64,000 nucleotides of DNA from assembly GCF_031846245.1 (NCBI RefSeq), contig NZ_JAVRIC010000022.1, forward strand, positions 1-64,000. The letters are read 5' to 3'. The stretch comes from Banduia mediterranea. GTDB taxonomy: Bacteria; Pseudomonadota; Gammaproteobacteria; Nevskiales; Nevskiaceae. The first letter of the stretch is position 1. Every line of letters begins with the position of its first letter. The notes beneath the pieces are model-generated. The model did not search any database. It was not told the origin of the DNA and worked only from the letters and a program-made list of their open reading frames with translations. A program made the position numbers and the translations under genes. This document shows, piece after piece, positions 46,017-55,214 of the stretch.

Positions 46017-47819
46017 ATGCCCAACGCACACCGACTCCCGGCTCTGTTGCTGGCCGCCACGCTTTGCGCCTGCGGCAGTCTGCCTGCGCGCGCGCCGGTC
46101 GCGCCCCCGGCGCGGCCCAGTCCGGCGACGCCCGATTGGCTGGCCGAAGCGGAGGCTGCGCTCGATGCCGGCGATCCCTTGGCCGCCGATCGCGCGCTGT
46201 CGCGCGTCGACCCTTCGCGCCTGCCGAGCGAACAGGCGATTCGCTTCCAGATCGCCCAGGCGCGCTCGCTGTTGCTGGAAGATCAGCCACAGCTGGCCGA
46301 GCAGGCGCTGCCGGAACCCTGGGCGATCGGCAATCGCAGCCTCGCGGCCAATGTGGAATCAGTGCGTGCCGACACCCAGGCGCGCCTGGGCCTGACGGTC
46401 ACCGCCGTCAGCACGCTGGTGCGGCGCGAGGCCCTGCTGGACACGCGCGTACAACTCGACCAGAACCGCGATCACATCTGGAGCGTGCTGATGCAGGCAC
46501 CGCTCGATCCGTCGATCGAACCGCAACTCGCCAAGGCCGATCGCATCACACGCGGCTGGATCGATCTGGCGCGCATCATCCGGCGCTCGGCCGGTGCGCC
46601 ACGTCCCAATGTACTGGCCGATTGGCGCGTGCAGTACCCGAACCATCCGGCCGAACTGGCGCGCGCGCAACAGGGACCGACCCAGGCCTGGCAATCCACG
46701 CAGTGGCAGAGCAGCGGCGGTCCGCTCAATCGAGTGGCCGTACTGCTGCCCTTGAGTGGACGCTACGCGGCGCCCGCCAGCGCGGTTCGCGAGGGCTTGT
46801 TCACGGCCTGGCTGCAGTCCGGTTTGCCGCGACCGTCCATCGACGTTTTTGACACCGGCGACAGCGACAGCAGTTTCGAGCAGGCCTATCGCGAAGCGAT
46901 GTACAGCGGTGCGGACTTCATCATCGGCCCCCTGCAGAAGGAATACGTCGCGCGGCTCGCCGGCTCAGGCAGTTCAGTACCGGTGCTGGCGCTGAACTAC
47001 CTCGATGCCAATCAATATGCGACCGGCCCGCTCTACCAGTTCGGCCTGGCGCCCGAGGACGAGGCCCGCCAGGCCGCAGAACAGGCGGTGTCCCAGAACC
47101 AGTCGCGCGCGATCGCGCTGGTACCGGAAGGAGACTGGGGCGACCGCGTCTATGCAGCATTCGCGGAACGTCTGTCCCAGCTTGGTGGCCATGTCGCGCA
47201 TGTTCGCCGCTACAGCACCGGTCAAAGTGATTTCTCCGAGCAGATTCAGGACCTGCTGGCGCTGCGCGAAAGCCAGGATCGGCACAATGCACTGCGCGGC
47301 ATCATCGGCTACTCCGCCGAATTCGAAACCCGTCCGCGCAGCGATGTCGATTTCGCGTTCGTGGCCGCCACGCCGACCCAGGCCCGCTCGATCCGCTCGC
47401 AGTTCCGTTACTTCCACGCCTCCGAACTGCCGATCTACGCCACCTCCATCGCCTATGACGGCAAGCGCGATCCCTCCAATGATCTCAGCGGACTGCGCTT
47501 TTGCGACATGCCCTGGATGCTGGACCGCAGCGGCCCGTGGCACGCGCTGCGCGCACAGATACAGCCCAGTCTGAGCCCGGCACTGCGTTCGCAGACGCGC
47601 CTGCTGGCACTGGGCTACGACGCCTACAAGCTGGCCGAGGCGCTCCAGGCCGGCCAGCTGTTTGCCGGCAGTTCGATCGACGGCGCCAGCGGATCATTGT
47701 CTCTGGACAACGGCAACAAGGTATCGCGCCATCTGCAGTGCGCCATCATCCACAATGGCGGTCTGCGCATGCTGCCGGCGCCGCCGGCAGCGCAGCCCAG
47801 TTCCACGACGTGGCCCTGA
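46017..47819 (+). CDS. lpoA: Penicillin-binding protein activator LpoA (outer-membrane lipoprotein)
   Basis: The 600-residue protein begins with a lipoprotein signal (MPNAHRLPALLLAATLCAC, likely lipidated at Cys19). A helical N-terminal domain with TPR-like repeats (about 35-230) follows, then a periplasmic-binding-protein fold from about 245, starting NRVAVLLPLSGRYAAPASAVREG. LpoA reaches through the peptidoglycan to activate PBP1A. The conserved neighbours rsmI (divergent) and yraN (downstream, overlapping) support the identity. Confidence 0.93.
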   Translation: MPNAHRLPALLLAATLCACGSLPARAPVAPPARPSPATPDWLAEAEAALDAGDPLAADRALSRVDPSRLPSEQAIRFQIAQARSLLLEDQPQLAEQALPEPWAIGNRSLAANVESVRADTQARLGLTVTAVSTLVRREALLDTRVQLDQNRDHIWSVLMQAPLDPSIEPQLAKADRITRGWIDLARIIRRSAGAPRPNVLADWRVQYPNHPAELARAQQGPTQAWQSTQWQSSGGPLNRVAVLLPLSGRYAAPASAVREGLFTAWLQSGLPRPSIDVFDTGDSDSSFEQAYREAMYSGADFIIGPLQKEYVARLAGSGSSVPVLALNYLDANQYATGPLYQFGLAPEDEARQAAEQAVSQNQSRAIALVPEGDWGDRVYAAFAERLSQLGGHVAHVRRYSTGQSDFSEQIQDLLALRESQDRHNALRGIIGYSAEFETRPRSDVDFAFVAATPTQARSIRSQFRYFHASELPIYATSIAYDGKRDPSNDLSGLRFCDMPWMLDRSGPWHALRAQIQPSLSPALRSQTRLLALGYDAYKLAEALQAGQLFAGSSIDGASGSLSLDNGNKVSRHLQCAIIHNGGLRMLPAPPAAQPSSTTWP

Positions 47820-48169
47820 AAGCCGGTCAGGCAGCGGAAACCCTGGCCCAGCGCTGGCTTGAGGCGCAAGGCTTGAAACTCATCAGTCGCAACCAGCACG
47901 CGCGCAGCGGCGAGCTCGACCTGGTGATGCGGGACGGCGATACCGTGGCCGTGATCGAAGTCCGCCAGCGCCGCAGCAGCCATTTCGGCAGCGCCGCCGA
48001 GTCCGTGGATGCGCGCAAACGTGTGCGCATCGTCCAGGCCACGCGCAGCCTGATCGCGCGTCAACCGGAGCTGGCGCGTCATCCGATCCGCTTCGACGTG
48101 GTTGCGATCGACGGTGACGACCGGATCGAGTGGTTGCGAAACGCGTTCGACGCCGGGAACTGGGCCTGA
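47810..48169 (+). CDS. yraN: UPF0102 (YraN) family nuclease-like protein
   Basis: The 119-residue protein has the UPF0102 layout: AETLAQRWLEAQGLKLISRN, the predicted nuclease core GELDLVMRDGDTVAVIEV with its E-x-D...E-x-V acidic residues, the RQRRSSHFGSAAESVDARKR stretch, and a final RFDVVAIDGDDRIEWLRNAF. The fold is restriction-endonuclease-like; the biological role is unclear. A GTG at 47810, overlapping the lpoA stop by ten bases, is the best start; no ATG is suitable. Confidence 0.9.
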   Translation: MALKAGQAAETLAQRWLEAQGLKLISRNQHARSGELDLVMRDGDTVAVIEVRQRRSSHFGSAAESVDARKRVRIVQATRSLIARQPELARHPIRFDVVAIDGDDRIEWLRNAFDAGNWA

Positions 48170-48297
48170 GCCTGAGCGGCCAGGCTGTCCCGATGTAGCC
48201 CTCGCCGCGAATCGGTCACGAATTGGTTCGATTTTCATCGCGATTGAAAACGCGATCAGGCCTAGAACTGAAGTCTGATTTCTCGGACGAACTGGCC

Positions 48298-48939
48298 ATG
48301 CCGACGCAAACGCTGACACGCCCTCGCTGGAGCGCATCCGCGGAAACGGACATCCCTGCCGCGCTGTTCCAGCGCCTGCTGGAAGTCGGACTGATGCGCA
48401 GCTCGGCACTGATCGTATTCGATGCCAATGCACGCGCCGTATACACCAGCCCGGCCGCCCGCAAGCTGCTGAGCTGTCCCTGCGGCGGCGCCGCAGATGA
48501 CACGCCGGCCGAGTCCTCGCGAATCGCCTGCAATGCCTTCGAGTGGCTTGATGGCGCCCTGCGGCGCGCCGCCCGCGCAGGCGAGGAAGGGCCGGTGATC
48601 CGCTGCACGCACGAGGGTCGCGAACTCCAGCTGCGCGTTCGTGCCGTACCGGGCGGAATTCCGGGCCTGGGCGGCCACGCGGTACTACTGATTCGCAACC
48701 GGAACGAACGCCCACGCGTGTCGCACAGCGTGCTGCGTCGAACCTACGGCCTCACCGAAACCGAAGCGGCGCTGGCCGCGGAACTGGCAAGCGGCGCATC
48801 GACCCGTGACTTTGCCGCGATGCGCGGCATGTCCGTATTCACCGCGCGCACGCACCTCAAACGGGTGTTCTGCAAATGCGGCGTCAACAGCCAGAGCGAG
48901 CTGCTGCGGGAAATTCTGCTGGGTTTCGCGGTCGAGTGA
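48298..48939 (+). CDS. LuxR-family transcriptional regulator
   Basis: The 213-residue protein has an N-terminal domain with PAS-like character (LIVFDANARAVYTSPAARKLL, then ELQLRVRAVPGG and AVLLIRNRNERP) and a C-terminal LuxR-type helix-turn-helix (about 150-213) with LTETEAALAAELASGAST, MSVFTARTHLKRVFCKCGV. The PAS-like part suggests it senses a small ligand or redox state, which is inference. It has no autoinducer-domain signature and no partner kinase nearby. An in-frame start at 48223 exists; the ATG at 48298 starts closer to the first conserved helix. It follows yraN by 128 bases, where diaA is found in many relatives. Confidence 0.82.
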   Translation: MPTQTLTRPRWSASAETDIPAALFQRLLEVGLMRSSALIVFDANARAVYTSPAARKLLSCPCGGAADDTPAESSRIACNAFEWLDGALRRAARAGEEGPVIRCTHEGRELQLRVRAVPGGIPGLGGHAVLLIRNRNERPRVSHSVLRRTYGLTETEAALAAELASGASTRDFAAMRGMSVFTARTHLKRVFCKCGVNSQSELLREILLGFAVE

Positions 48940-48958
48940 ACCCGAGCGACCGATCGCG

Positions 48959-49363
48959 CTACTTGACCACCCGCAGGTGGGAGCGGCCGGCCGGTTTGCC
49001 GGGTTCCGGCGATGGGCCCTGCGGCGGTGGCTCACCGTCCGGGTCCGCGGCTTCGACCTCGCCGAATACGATGCCTTCGCCGGATTCCTTGGCGAAAATC
49101 GCAAGCACGGCACCCGATGGCACCCAGATATCGAACGCGCGCCCCGAAAAACGGGCGCTGAAATAGATCGGATCGCTGTGAAGGTCCAAACCCTGCACCG
49201 CATTCATGCTGACATTGAGCGTAATCCGCCCGTCCTGGACAAATTCGCGCGGCACCACCACGCCATCGGCGTCGGCTGCGGCGACCAGGTGCGGGGTGTA
49301 ACCATTGTCAGCGGCCCATTCGTAGATGGCGCGGATCAGATACGGACGTCGGGATTTGGCCAT
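48959..49363 (-). CDS. sspB: ClpXP specificity-enhancing factor SspB
   Basis: The 134-residue protein starts MAKSRRPYLIRAIYEWAADNGYTPHL, followed by ITLNVSMNAVQGLDL, the SspB tag-binding region, and the GRAFDIWVPSGAVLAIFAKE strands. After a flexible proline-rich linker it ends with a basic LRVVK tail, the motif that docks on the ClpX N-domain. It delivers ssrA-tagged proteins to ClpXP. The ATG at 49363 has AAGGA upstream. sspA lies 70 bases upstream. Confidence 0.95.
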   Translation of the reverse strand: MAKSRRPYLIRAIYEWAADNGYTPHLVAAADADGVVVPREFVQDGRITLNVSMNAVQGLDLHSDPIYFSARFSGRAFDIWVPSGAVLAIFAKESGEGIVFGEVEAADPDGEPPPQGPSPEPGKPAGRSHLRVVK

Positions 49364-49433
49364 TGTTCCTTGGCGCGCCGGGCGCGCACTCAACTCAATT
49401 CAGGTTTGGCAAAGCCGGTTCTGCCACCGGCGA

Positions 49434-50102
49434 TCACGCGGCGAGTGAACGTTCAACCGAAGACAGGCTGCGCTGAAAGGCTCCGCGCGAGAACAACTTT
49501 TCGGCGTAGGGGCCCATGCTCTCCACCGAATCCAGCGGAATCCCCAGCGACGGCAGGCGCCACAACAGCGGCGCCCAGGCGCAGTCGACACAGCTCAGGT
49601 CGCTGCCCATGAAAAAGCCACGCGTGGGGAAAACGCGCGCCAGACCGAGCAACTGTTCACGCAACAGCTTGCGTGAACGCTGCGCGCTCCGCGCGTTATC
49701 CGTGGAAAGCCCCTGCTCGGCCAGCGGATACAGTACCGATTCCAGCTGATGCAGGGCCATGCGCACACGTGCACGCCCGGCGGGCTCCACCGGCAACAAC
49801 GGCGGATGCGGATAGCGCTCGTCCAGATATTCAGCGACCAGGCGGGCCGGATACAGCACGACTTCGCGGTCCGCCAGCGTAGGCAATACCTGAGACGGCG
49901 ACAGCAGCAGCCAGTCCTCATTGGTCACGCCGGGACGTATCCATTCGATCGCCGCGCCGTCGATGTCCTTTTCGGCCGCGACCAGGCGCGCCCAGTGGCT
50001 GCCCAGATCGCTTTCGCCCGAAAACAGCAGTATCCCGGCGCGGCGCGCGGACAGCACCGCGCCGGGACTATCGCTTCCTGTCTGTCTGCTTCGGGCCGAC
50101 AT
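49434..50102 (-). CDS. sspA: Stringent starvation protein A (SspA), GST-fold
   Basis: The 222-residue protein has the GST-like SspA layout: a thioredoxin-fold N-terminal domain starting ILLFSGESDLGSHWARLVAAEKDID, the NEDWLLLSPSQVLPTLADREVVLYPARLVAEYLDERYPHP segment, and a helical C-terminal domain with GSDLSCVDCAWAPLLWRLPSLG. SspA binds RNA polymerase in stationary phase and is not a glutathione transferase. The ATG at 50102 starts six bases after the petC stop; a GTG at 50108 adds two residues. sspA-sspB follows petABC as in many gammaproteobacteria. Confidence 0.94.
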   Translation of the reverse strand: MSARSRQTGSDSPGAVLSARRAGILLFSGESDLGSHWARLVAAEKDIDGAAIEWIRPGVTNEDWLLLSPSQVLPTLADREVVLYPARLVAEYLDERYPHPPLLPVEPAGRARVRMALHQLESVLYPLAEQGLSTDNARSAQRSRKLLREQLLGLARVFPTRGFFMGSDLSCVDCAWAPLLWRLPSLGIPLDSVESMGPYAEKLFSRGAFQRSLSSVERSLAA

Positions 50103-50108
50103 CCTCAC

Positions 50109-50861
50109 TCAGTGTACGTCGCGCCAGAACTCACGCTTGAGCATGTAGGTCAGTCCGACCAGCAGCAGCATGTAGAAAAGAACCTTCATGCCCAGCGAGA
50201 TGCGGTCGGCACGACCCGGCTCGGCGGCATAGATCAGGAAATTGGTGAGGTTGGCAATCATCTCCTCATATTCGTCCTGAGTCAGCTTGCCTTCGATCAC
50301 GGTTTCCAGCTCGGGCGCGTGATGCCCGCCGTGCTCCGCCCCGGCGTGCTCGCCCTCCGGTGCCTCGACCTGCGCACGGAACCCCTGCTGCTCCCACAGC
50401 ACATGCGGCATCGAGGCGCCGGGAAGCTGCAGGTTGTTGACGCCGGTGGCGGCCTTGCTCGGATCCACGTAGAAACCGTTGAGAAAGCTGTAGACCCAGG
50501 CCGGGCCGCGCTTGCGCGACACCAGAGACAGATCGGGCGGCTGCCGCCCGAACCAGCTTTCGGCCTGCGCCGGCATCGCCGACACGATCGGCTGCTGCAC
50601 CTTCTCGGTGGTGAACATCAGGCTCTTCTCGACCAGTTCTTCGGGCAGGCCAAGATCGGCCGCAGCCCGGCTGTAGCGCAGGTACTTGAGACTGTGGCAG
50701 CCCGAGCAGTAGTTCATGAAGTCGCGAGCACCACGCTGTACCGAAGCGATGTTGTCCGGGTGCGGGGTAAACGCAAAGACGGGCTCACCGCCGGCCGCGT
50801 TGGCGTGGGTGCTCAGCAGGCCTCCGAACAGGAGGCTGGACAGCAGAATCAGGCGCTTCAT
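50109..50861 (-). CDS. petC: Cytochrome c1 (bc1 complex)
   Basis: The 250-residue protein has a signal peptide (residues 1-22), the haem motif CSGCH at 52-56, a PPDLSLVSRKRGPAWVYSFLNGFY block, and a C-terminal transmembrane anchor (KVLFYMLLLVGLTYMLK). It passes electrons from the Rieske protein to cytochrome c. Between residues 155 and 180 there is a histidine-rich insert (HAGAEHGGHHAPE) that I have not seen described as general for the family. The ATG overlaps the petB stop by four bases. Confidence 0.95.
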   Translation of the reverse strand: MKRLILLSSLLFGGLLSTHANAAGGEPVFAFTPHPDNIASVQRGARDFMNYCSGCHSLKYLRYSRAAADLGLPEELVEKSLMFTTEKVQQPIVSAMPAQAESWFGRQPPDLSLVSRKRGPAWVYSFLNGFYVDPSKAATGVNNLQLPGASMPHVLWEQQGFRAQVEAPEGEHAGAEHGGHHAPELETVIEGKLTQDEYEEMIANLTNFLIYAAEPGRADRISLGMKVLFYMLLLVGLTYMLKREFWRDVH

Positions 50862-52099
50862 TCTGTGACCCTCTCCGGCACGGGCTTGACGTTTTCCAAC
50901 TTGGTGTAGATCGGCATCAGCAGGAAGAACAGGAAGTAGTAAACCGTACCGAGCCGCGAGATCAGGGTGCCGGTCGGGCTCGGCGGCTGCAGGCCGAGAT
51001 AGCCCAGTACGCAGAACACGACGGCGAAGATCATCGCCAGAACCTTGAAGATCGGCCCCTTGTAGCGGATCGACTTGGCCGGTGAACGGTCCAGCCAGGG
51101 CAGGAAGAACAGGATCAGCACCGCCGCCCCCATCGTTGCCACACCCAGCAGCTTGTCCGGCACCGCGCGCAACATCGCGTAGAACGGGCCGAAGTACCAC
51201 ACCGGCGTGATGTGCTCAGGCGTGGACAGGGCATTGGCTTCCTCGAAGTTGGGCTTTTCGAGGAACCAGCCGCCGCCGTCCGGCGCGAAGAATACGACTG
51301 ACAGGAAGATCAGCAGGAACACCGCGGCGCCGAACATATCCTTGACCGTGTAGTACGGATGAAACGGAATGCCGTCCAGCGGGATACCGGTCTCGGGATC
51401 CTTGTGCTTCTTGATCTCGATGCCATCCGGGTTGTTGGACCCGACTTCGTGCAGCGCCATCAGGTGCGCCACGACCAAGCCGACCAGCACGAACGGAATC
51501 GCGATCACGTGCAGCGAGAACAGGCGATTGAGCGTGGCGTCCGAAGGGATGTAGTCGCCCTGGATCCAGACCACGAGATCAGGACCGATGCCCGGAATCG
51601 CGCCGAACAGCGAGATGATCACCTGCGCCCCCCAGTACGACATCTGACCCCAGGGCAACACGTAACCGCAGAAGGCCTCGGCCATCAGACACAGATAGAT
51701 CAGGCAGCCGAAGATCCAGATCAGTTCGCGCGGTTTGCGATGCGAGCCGTACATCAGCGCGCGGAACATGTGCAGATACACGACGATGAAGAACGCCGAG
51801 GCCCCTGTCGAATGCAGGTAGCGGATGATGTTGCCCCAGGGCACATCGCGCATGATGTATTCGACGGAATCGAAGGCTTCCGCCGCCGACGGCTTGTAGT
51901 GCATGACCAGGAAGATGCCGGTCAGCAGCTGGTTGACCAGCACCAGCATCGCCAGCGAGCCGAAGTAGTACCAGAGGTTGAAGTTCTTCGGCGCGTAGTA
52001 CTCGGCGACGTGATCCTTCCACATCTTGGTGAGCGGGAAGCGATCGTCGATCCAGCCGAGAAAGCCGGTCGTCTTGTGCGGATTGGGCACGATGGCCAT
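50858..52099 (-). CDS. petB: Cytochrome b (bc1 complex)
   Basis: The 413-residue polytopic protein has eight or more transmembrane segments, the haem-ligand helices (HSTGASAFFIVVYLHMFRALMYGS and RLFSLHVIAIPFVLVGLVVAHLMALHEVG), the GYVLPWGQMSYWGAQVI Qo motif, and PEHITPVWYFGPFYAML (PEW-type motif, here PVW). It oxidises ubiquinol at Qo and reduces quinone at Qi. The ATG shares one base with the petA stop; the operon order is petA-petB-petC. Confidence 0.97.
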   Translation of the reverse strand: MAIVPNPHKTTGFLGWIDDRFPLTKMWKDHVAEYYAPKNFNLWYYFGSLAMLVLVNQLLTGIFLVMHYKPSAAEAFDSVEYIMRDVPWGNIIRYLHSTGASAFFIVVYLHMFRALMYGSHRKPRELIWIFGCLIYLCLMAEAFCGYVLPWGQMSYWGAQVIISLFGAIPGIGPDLVVWIQGDYIPSDATLNRLFSLHVIAIPFVLVGLVVAHLMALHEVGSNNPDGIEIKKHKDPETGIPLDGIPFHPYYTVKDMFGAAVFLLIFLSVVFFAPDGGGWFLEKPNFEEANALSTPEHITPVWYFGPFYAMLRAVPDKLLGVATMGAAVLILFFLPWLDRSPAKSIRYKGPIFKVLAMIFAVVFCVLGYLGLQPPSPTGTLISRLGTVYYFLFFLLMPIYTKLENVKPVPERVTE

Positions 52100-52698
52100 C
52101 AGGCGGCTCCTCCCTGGGTGTCTTCACCGACCACGACTTCGGTTTCGGTGTCGTAGCGGTGCGGCGGCACCACCATGTTCAGCGGCGCGGGCACACCCTG
52201 GAACACGCGGCCGGCCAGATCGAACTTGGAGCCGTGACAGGGGCAGAAGAAGCCGCCCGGCCAGTTCGCGTCAATGGTCGGTGCCGGGCTCTCCGGGTGG
52301 AATTTCGGTGAGCAACCAAGGTGCGTGCACACGCCCAGCATCACCAGATACTCAGGCTTGATCGAGCGATGCTGATTGGTGGCGTAGTCCGGCTGCTGCG
52401 GCTGCGCGGACTCCGGATCGCGCAGGCGCTTCTCGTCGCCGGACAGCGAGGCCAGCATTTCCTCGGTGCGGTTGACGACCCAGACTGGCTTGCCGCGCCA
52501 GGCTGTGGTGACCATCTGGCCCGCTTCGACGCCGGCGATGTTGATCGTCACCGGTGCGCCGAGCGCCTTGGCTCTTTCACTTGGCGAAAACGACGCCAGA
52601 AACGGCACCACCGCCGCCACCGCCCCTGCGCCGCCGACGACCCCGGTCGCGACAGTCAGGAAGCGGCGTCGGCCAAGGTCCACGCCCTCATTACTCAT
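52099..52698 (-). CDS. petA: Ubiquinol-cytochrome c reductase Rieske iron-sulfur subunit
   Basis: The 199-residue protein has an N-terminal twin-arginine membrane anchor (RRRFLTVATGVVGGAGAVAAV) that stays uncleaved. The Rieske cluster is bound by Cys124-His126 (CTHLGC) and Cys152-His155 (CPCHGSKFD), with Cys129 and Cys154 forming the disulfide. It moves electrons from ubiquinol to cytochrome c1. It is the first gene of petABC; the 143 bases upstream should hold the promoter. Confidence 0.97.
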   Translation of the reverse strand: MSNEGVDLGRRRFLTVATGVVGGAGAVAAVVPFLASFSPSERAKALGAPVTINIAGVEAGQMVTTAWRGKPVWVVNRTEEMLASLSGDEKRLRDPESAQPQQPDYATNQHRSIKPEYLVMLGVCTHLGCSPKFHPESPAPTIDANWPGGFFCPCHGSKFDLAGRVFQGVPAPLNMVVPPHRYDTETEVVVGEDTQGGAA

Positions 52699-52841
52699 TC
52701 GGCCTTACCTTTGATTCGAAAACGATTTGGGTGAGCGCGGCAGAGCAACCGGGTGGTAACCGGCTCCGCCTATCCGGTCAATTATAACGAGCGCTTAACG
52801 GCACCGTAAGCCACCATGAGCACACAAGTGCACTTGCGTGC

Positions 52842-53999
52842 TCAGATTCCGACGGCGCGGCGCAGCAAAGGGCCCTTGATCGCGGCCACACGGTCGACCA
52901 GGGCGAGTCCCAAACCGCGCACATTGTCGAGTCCCGGCGCCTGCAGACCGAACAGGCGATAGAGCGCATCCACCGTCGCCAGCATTTCCAGATTGGCGAG
53001 CTTGCGCGCCCGGCCATAGCGGGCCAGTACCCGCGCCGAGCCGAGCTTGCGGCCGGTGCGGCGTGCTTCCAGCGCACACCCCAGCAGCGCCTCGACGTCA
53101 GCCAGACCGAGGTTGAGGCCCTGCCCGGCCAGGGGATGCACCACATGAGCCGCATCACCGACCAGTGCCAATCCGGGCGCGTGGTAATCGCGTGCATGCA
53201 GCAAGCGCAGCGGCACCGCCTTGCGCGGTGTCATCTCGCCGATCAGCCCCAGGCAATCTTGCGAAGCCTGATGCAGCGCCTTGGCGAACCCGGCATCCGG
53301 CAGGGCCATGCGTTCCCCGGCACGCGCCGTTGACCAGACGATCGAACTGCGGCCATCGGCCAGTGGCAGGAAGGCCAGCGGACCTTCCGGCAGGAAGCGC
53401 TGGTAGGCCGTGGCGCGATGCGGCCGTTCGGTCTGAACGTGGCTGACGATCGCCTGATGGGCATACGGCCAGCCGAGCGTCTCGATGCCGGCAAGCCGGC
53501 GCAGACTGGAAGCGGCACCGTCCGCAGCGATCACCAGATCGGCCCGGATGTGTCCGCCGCCACTCAGGCCCAAACGCGCGCCACCGGCTTCCACGGCGAA
53601 GCTGTCTACCGTTTCACCCTGCACCAGCCGTGCCGCGCCAAGGCGATTCCACAGCGCATCGAGCAGCACATCGTGGGCGACGATGTGACCGAGTTCCGGC
53701 AACGCCGCCGCGGCCGCGTCAAAGCGAAGCGATAGCGCTGGATCGGCATTCCACACCTGCATGCCTTGATAGGCGCATCCCGGGTCGCCGGGCCAGGCAC
53801 CGAGCGTGTCGAGAAACCGACGCGAACCCGGTGCGATGGCGTAGACCCGCGCGTCGACCTCGGCGCCCGGCGCGGGCGGACGTGTCGCGGCGCGGTCCAC
53901 CAGCGCGACGTCGAAGCCATTGCGCAGCAGCGCCAGGGCCGCGGCGACGCCGACGATGCCGCCGCCGACGATCACGATGTCGTGGCTTCGCGCGCTCAT
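52842..53999 (-). CDS. ubiI: Ubiquinone-pathway FAD monooxygenase, UbiI-like
   Basis: The 385-residue flavoprotein has IVIVGGGIVGVAAALALLRNG (FAD-binding GxGxxG), DARVYAIAPGSRRFLDTLG, and ALVGDAAHVVHPLAGQGLNLGLADV, the second FAD motif of UbiH/UbiI/UbiF-type hydroxylases. It should hydroxylate the ring of the ubiquinone precursor using NAD(P)H and oxygen. The order ygfB-pepP-ubiH-ubiI is the same as in E. coli, which supports C5 hydroxylase UbiI, but UbiF or a broader hydroxylase cannot be excluded from sequence. Confidence 0.85.
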   Translation of the reverse strand: MSARSHDIVIVGGGIVGVAAALALLRNGFDVALVDRAATRPPAPGAEVDARVYAIAPGSRRFLDTLGAWPGDPGCAYQGMQVWNADPALSLRFDAAAAALPELGHIVAHDVLLDALWNRLGAARLVQGETVDSFAVEAGGARLGLSGGGHIRADLVIAADGAASSLRRLAGIETLGWPYAHQAIVSHVQTERPHRATAYQRFLPEGPLAFLPLADGRSSIVWSTARAGERMALPDAGFAKALHQASQDCLGLIGEMTPRKAVPLRLLHARDYHAPGLALVGDAAHVVHPLAGQGLNLGLADVEALLGCALEARRTGRKLGSARVLARYGRARKLANLEMLATVDALYRLFGLQAPGLDNVRGLGLALVDRVAAIKGPLLRRAVGI

Positions 54000-55189
54000 G
54001 CGCGGTCTCGCGCGGCGGCCGGCGTGTGCGCGCCGAAGCCTAGGCTGCGCTGCAGCATGCGTCGTTTCAGGGGCCCCGACAGGTTCAGCGCACTTAGTCC
54101 GAAATGGCGAAGTTCGCCCAGGCCCGGCACGCGATTGGAGAACAGGCGCACCAGGCCATCGGTGAAATCGGCCGCCTGACGGCGATCGTCGCGACGCCGA
54201 TCGACATACGCGTGCAGCAGGGCCGCGCAGCCGGGGTCCGAATAGTCCGGCAGCAGGTCCGCCAGCGTCGCCACGTCACGCAAGCCAAGATTGAAGCCCT
54301 GCGCCACGACCGGATGCAGCGTCTGCGCGGCATTGCCGACGAACACCGTGCGCTCGGCCACCAGGCGCGTGCTGAGTACGCGCGTCAGCGGATAGGCGCC
54401 GCGCCGCCCCAGTGCGCTGAACTGTCCCAGTCGGTGGCCGAAAGCGGCCTGCAAGGCTTGCAGGAACGCGGCCTCGCTCAGCGCCAGCAGCCGTTCGGCA
54501 ACATCCGTCGGCACGGTCCAGACCACGGTGCAGACCCGGCCCGGCCGTGGCAGGACGGCGATCGGTCCATCCGGCGTGAAGCGCTCGTGGGCGATGCCCG
54601 CATGCTCGCGTTGCGTGCGCACGCTGCTGACGATCGCAGTCTGCGCATAGTCGTGCGCCTCGGTGGCGATACCGAAGCTCTGACGAATGGGCGAACGGGC
54701 GCCGTCGGCCGCCACCAGCAGTCGCGCCCGGAGGCCGCCATCCAGCGCGGTGCCGTGCAGATGCACGTGCTCGCCATCGACCTGCACCTCGTCGACGCGG
54801 GCCGGACACAGCAGGATGGCCGCACCGCTGTCGCGCACCCGCTGCAGCAGACTGCCATGTATGGATCGCAGCGGTGTGTTGTAGCCCAGGGCGTCGAGCC
54901 CCGCTTCCGAGGCATGGAAACGCGCAACACCGAAGCGGCCCTGCTCGCTGACATGGGTGGCGGCGATGGCTTCGGCGTCGCCGCGCATCGCGCCCCAAAC
55001 ACCCAGGCTGTCGAAGATGCGTCGCGTCGCTTCGTTGAGCCCGATGCAGCGCTCATCCCAGGCCGCGTCGGCGACCGGTGGCGCCGCCGCCTCGATCAGC
55101 GCGACGCGCAGACCGCTGCCGTGCAAGGCCACCGCGAGCGAAGCGCCGACCAGACCGCCACCAACGATCGCGAGGTCGTAGTCGTTCAT
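53996..55189 (-). CDS. ubiH: Ubiquinone biosynthesis FAD monooxygenase UbiH
   Basis: The 397-residue flavoprotein has the FAD motif LAIVGGGLVGASLAVALHGSG, a DERCIGLNEATRRIFDSLGVW segment, ARLLVAADGARSPIRQSFGI in the middle and FVGNAAQTLHPVVAQGFNLGLRDV near the end. UbiH hydroxylates C6 of the quinone head-group. It overlaps ubiI by four bases and lies 25 bases after pepP. The two paralogous monooxygenases are clearly related to each other. Confidence 0.9.
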   Translation of the reverse strand: MNDYDLAIVGGGLVGASLAVALHGSGLRVALIEAAAPPVADAAWDERCIGLNEATRRIFDSLGVWGAMRGDAEAIAATHVSEQGRFGVARFHASEAGLDALGYNTPLRSIHGSLLQRVRDSGAAILLCPARVDEVQVDGEHVHLHGTALDGGLRARLLVAADGARSPIRQSFGIATEAHDYAQTAIVSSVRTQREHAGIAHERFTPDGPIAVLPRPGRVCTVVWTVPTDVAERLLALSEAAFLQALQAAFGHRLGQFSALGRRGAYPLTRVLSTRLVAERTVFVGNAAQTLHPVVAQGFNLGLRDVATLADLLPDYSDPGCAALLHAYVDRRRDDRRQAADFTDGLVRLFSNRVPGLGELRHFGLSALNLSGPLKRRMLQRSLGFGAHTPAAARDRA

Positions 55190-55214
55190 GGAGGCGGCGC
55201 GCGGTGCTGCGGGC

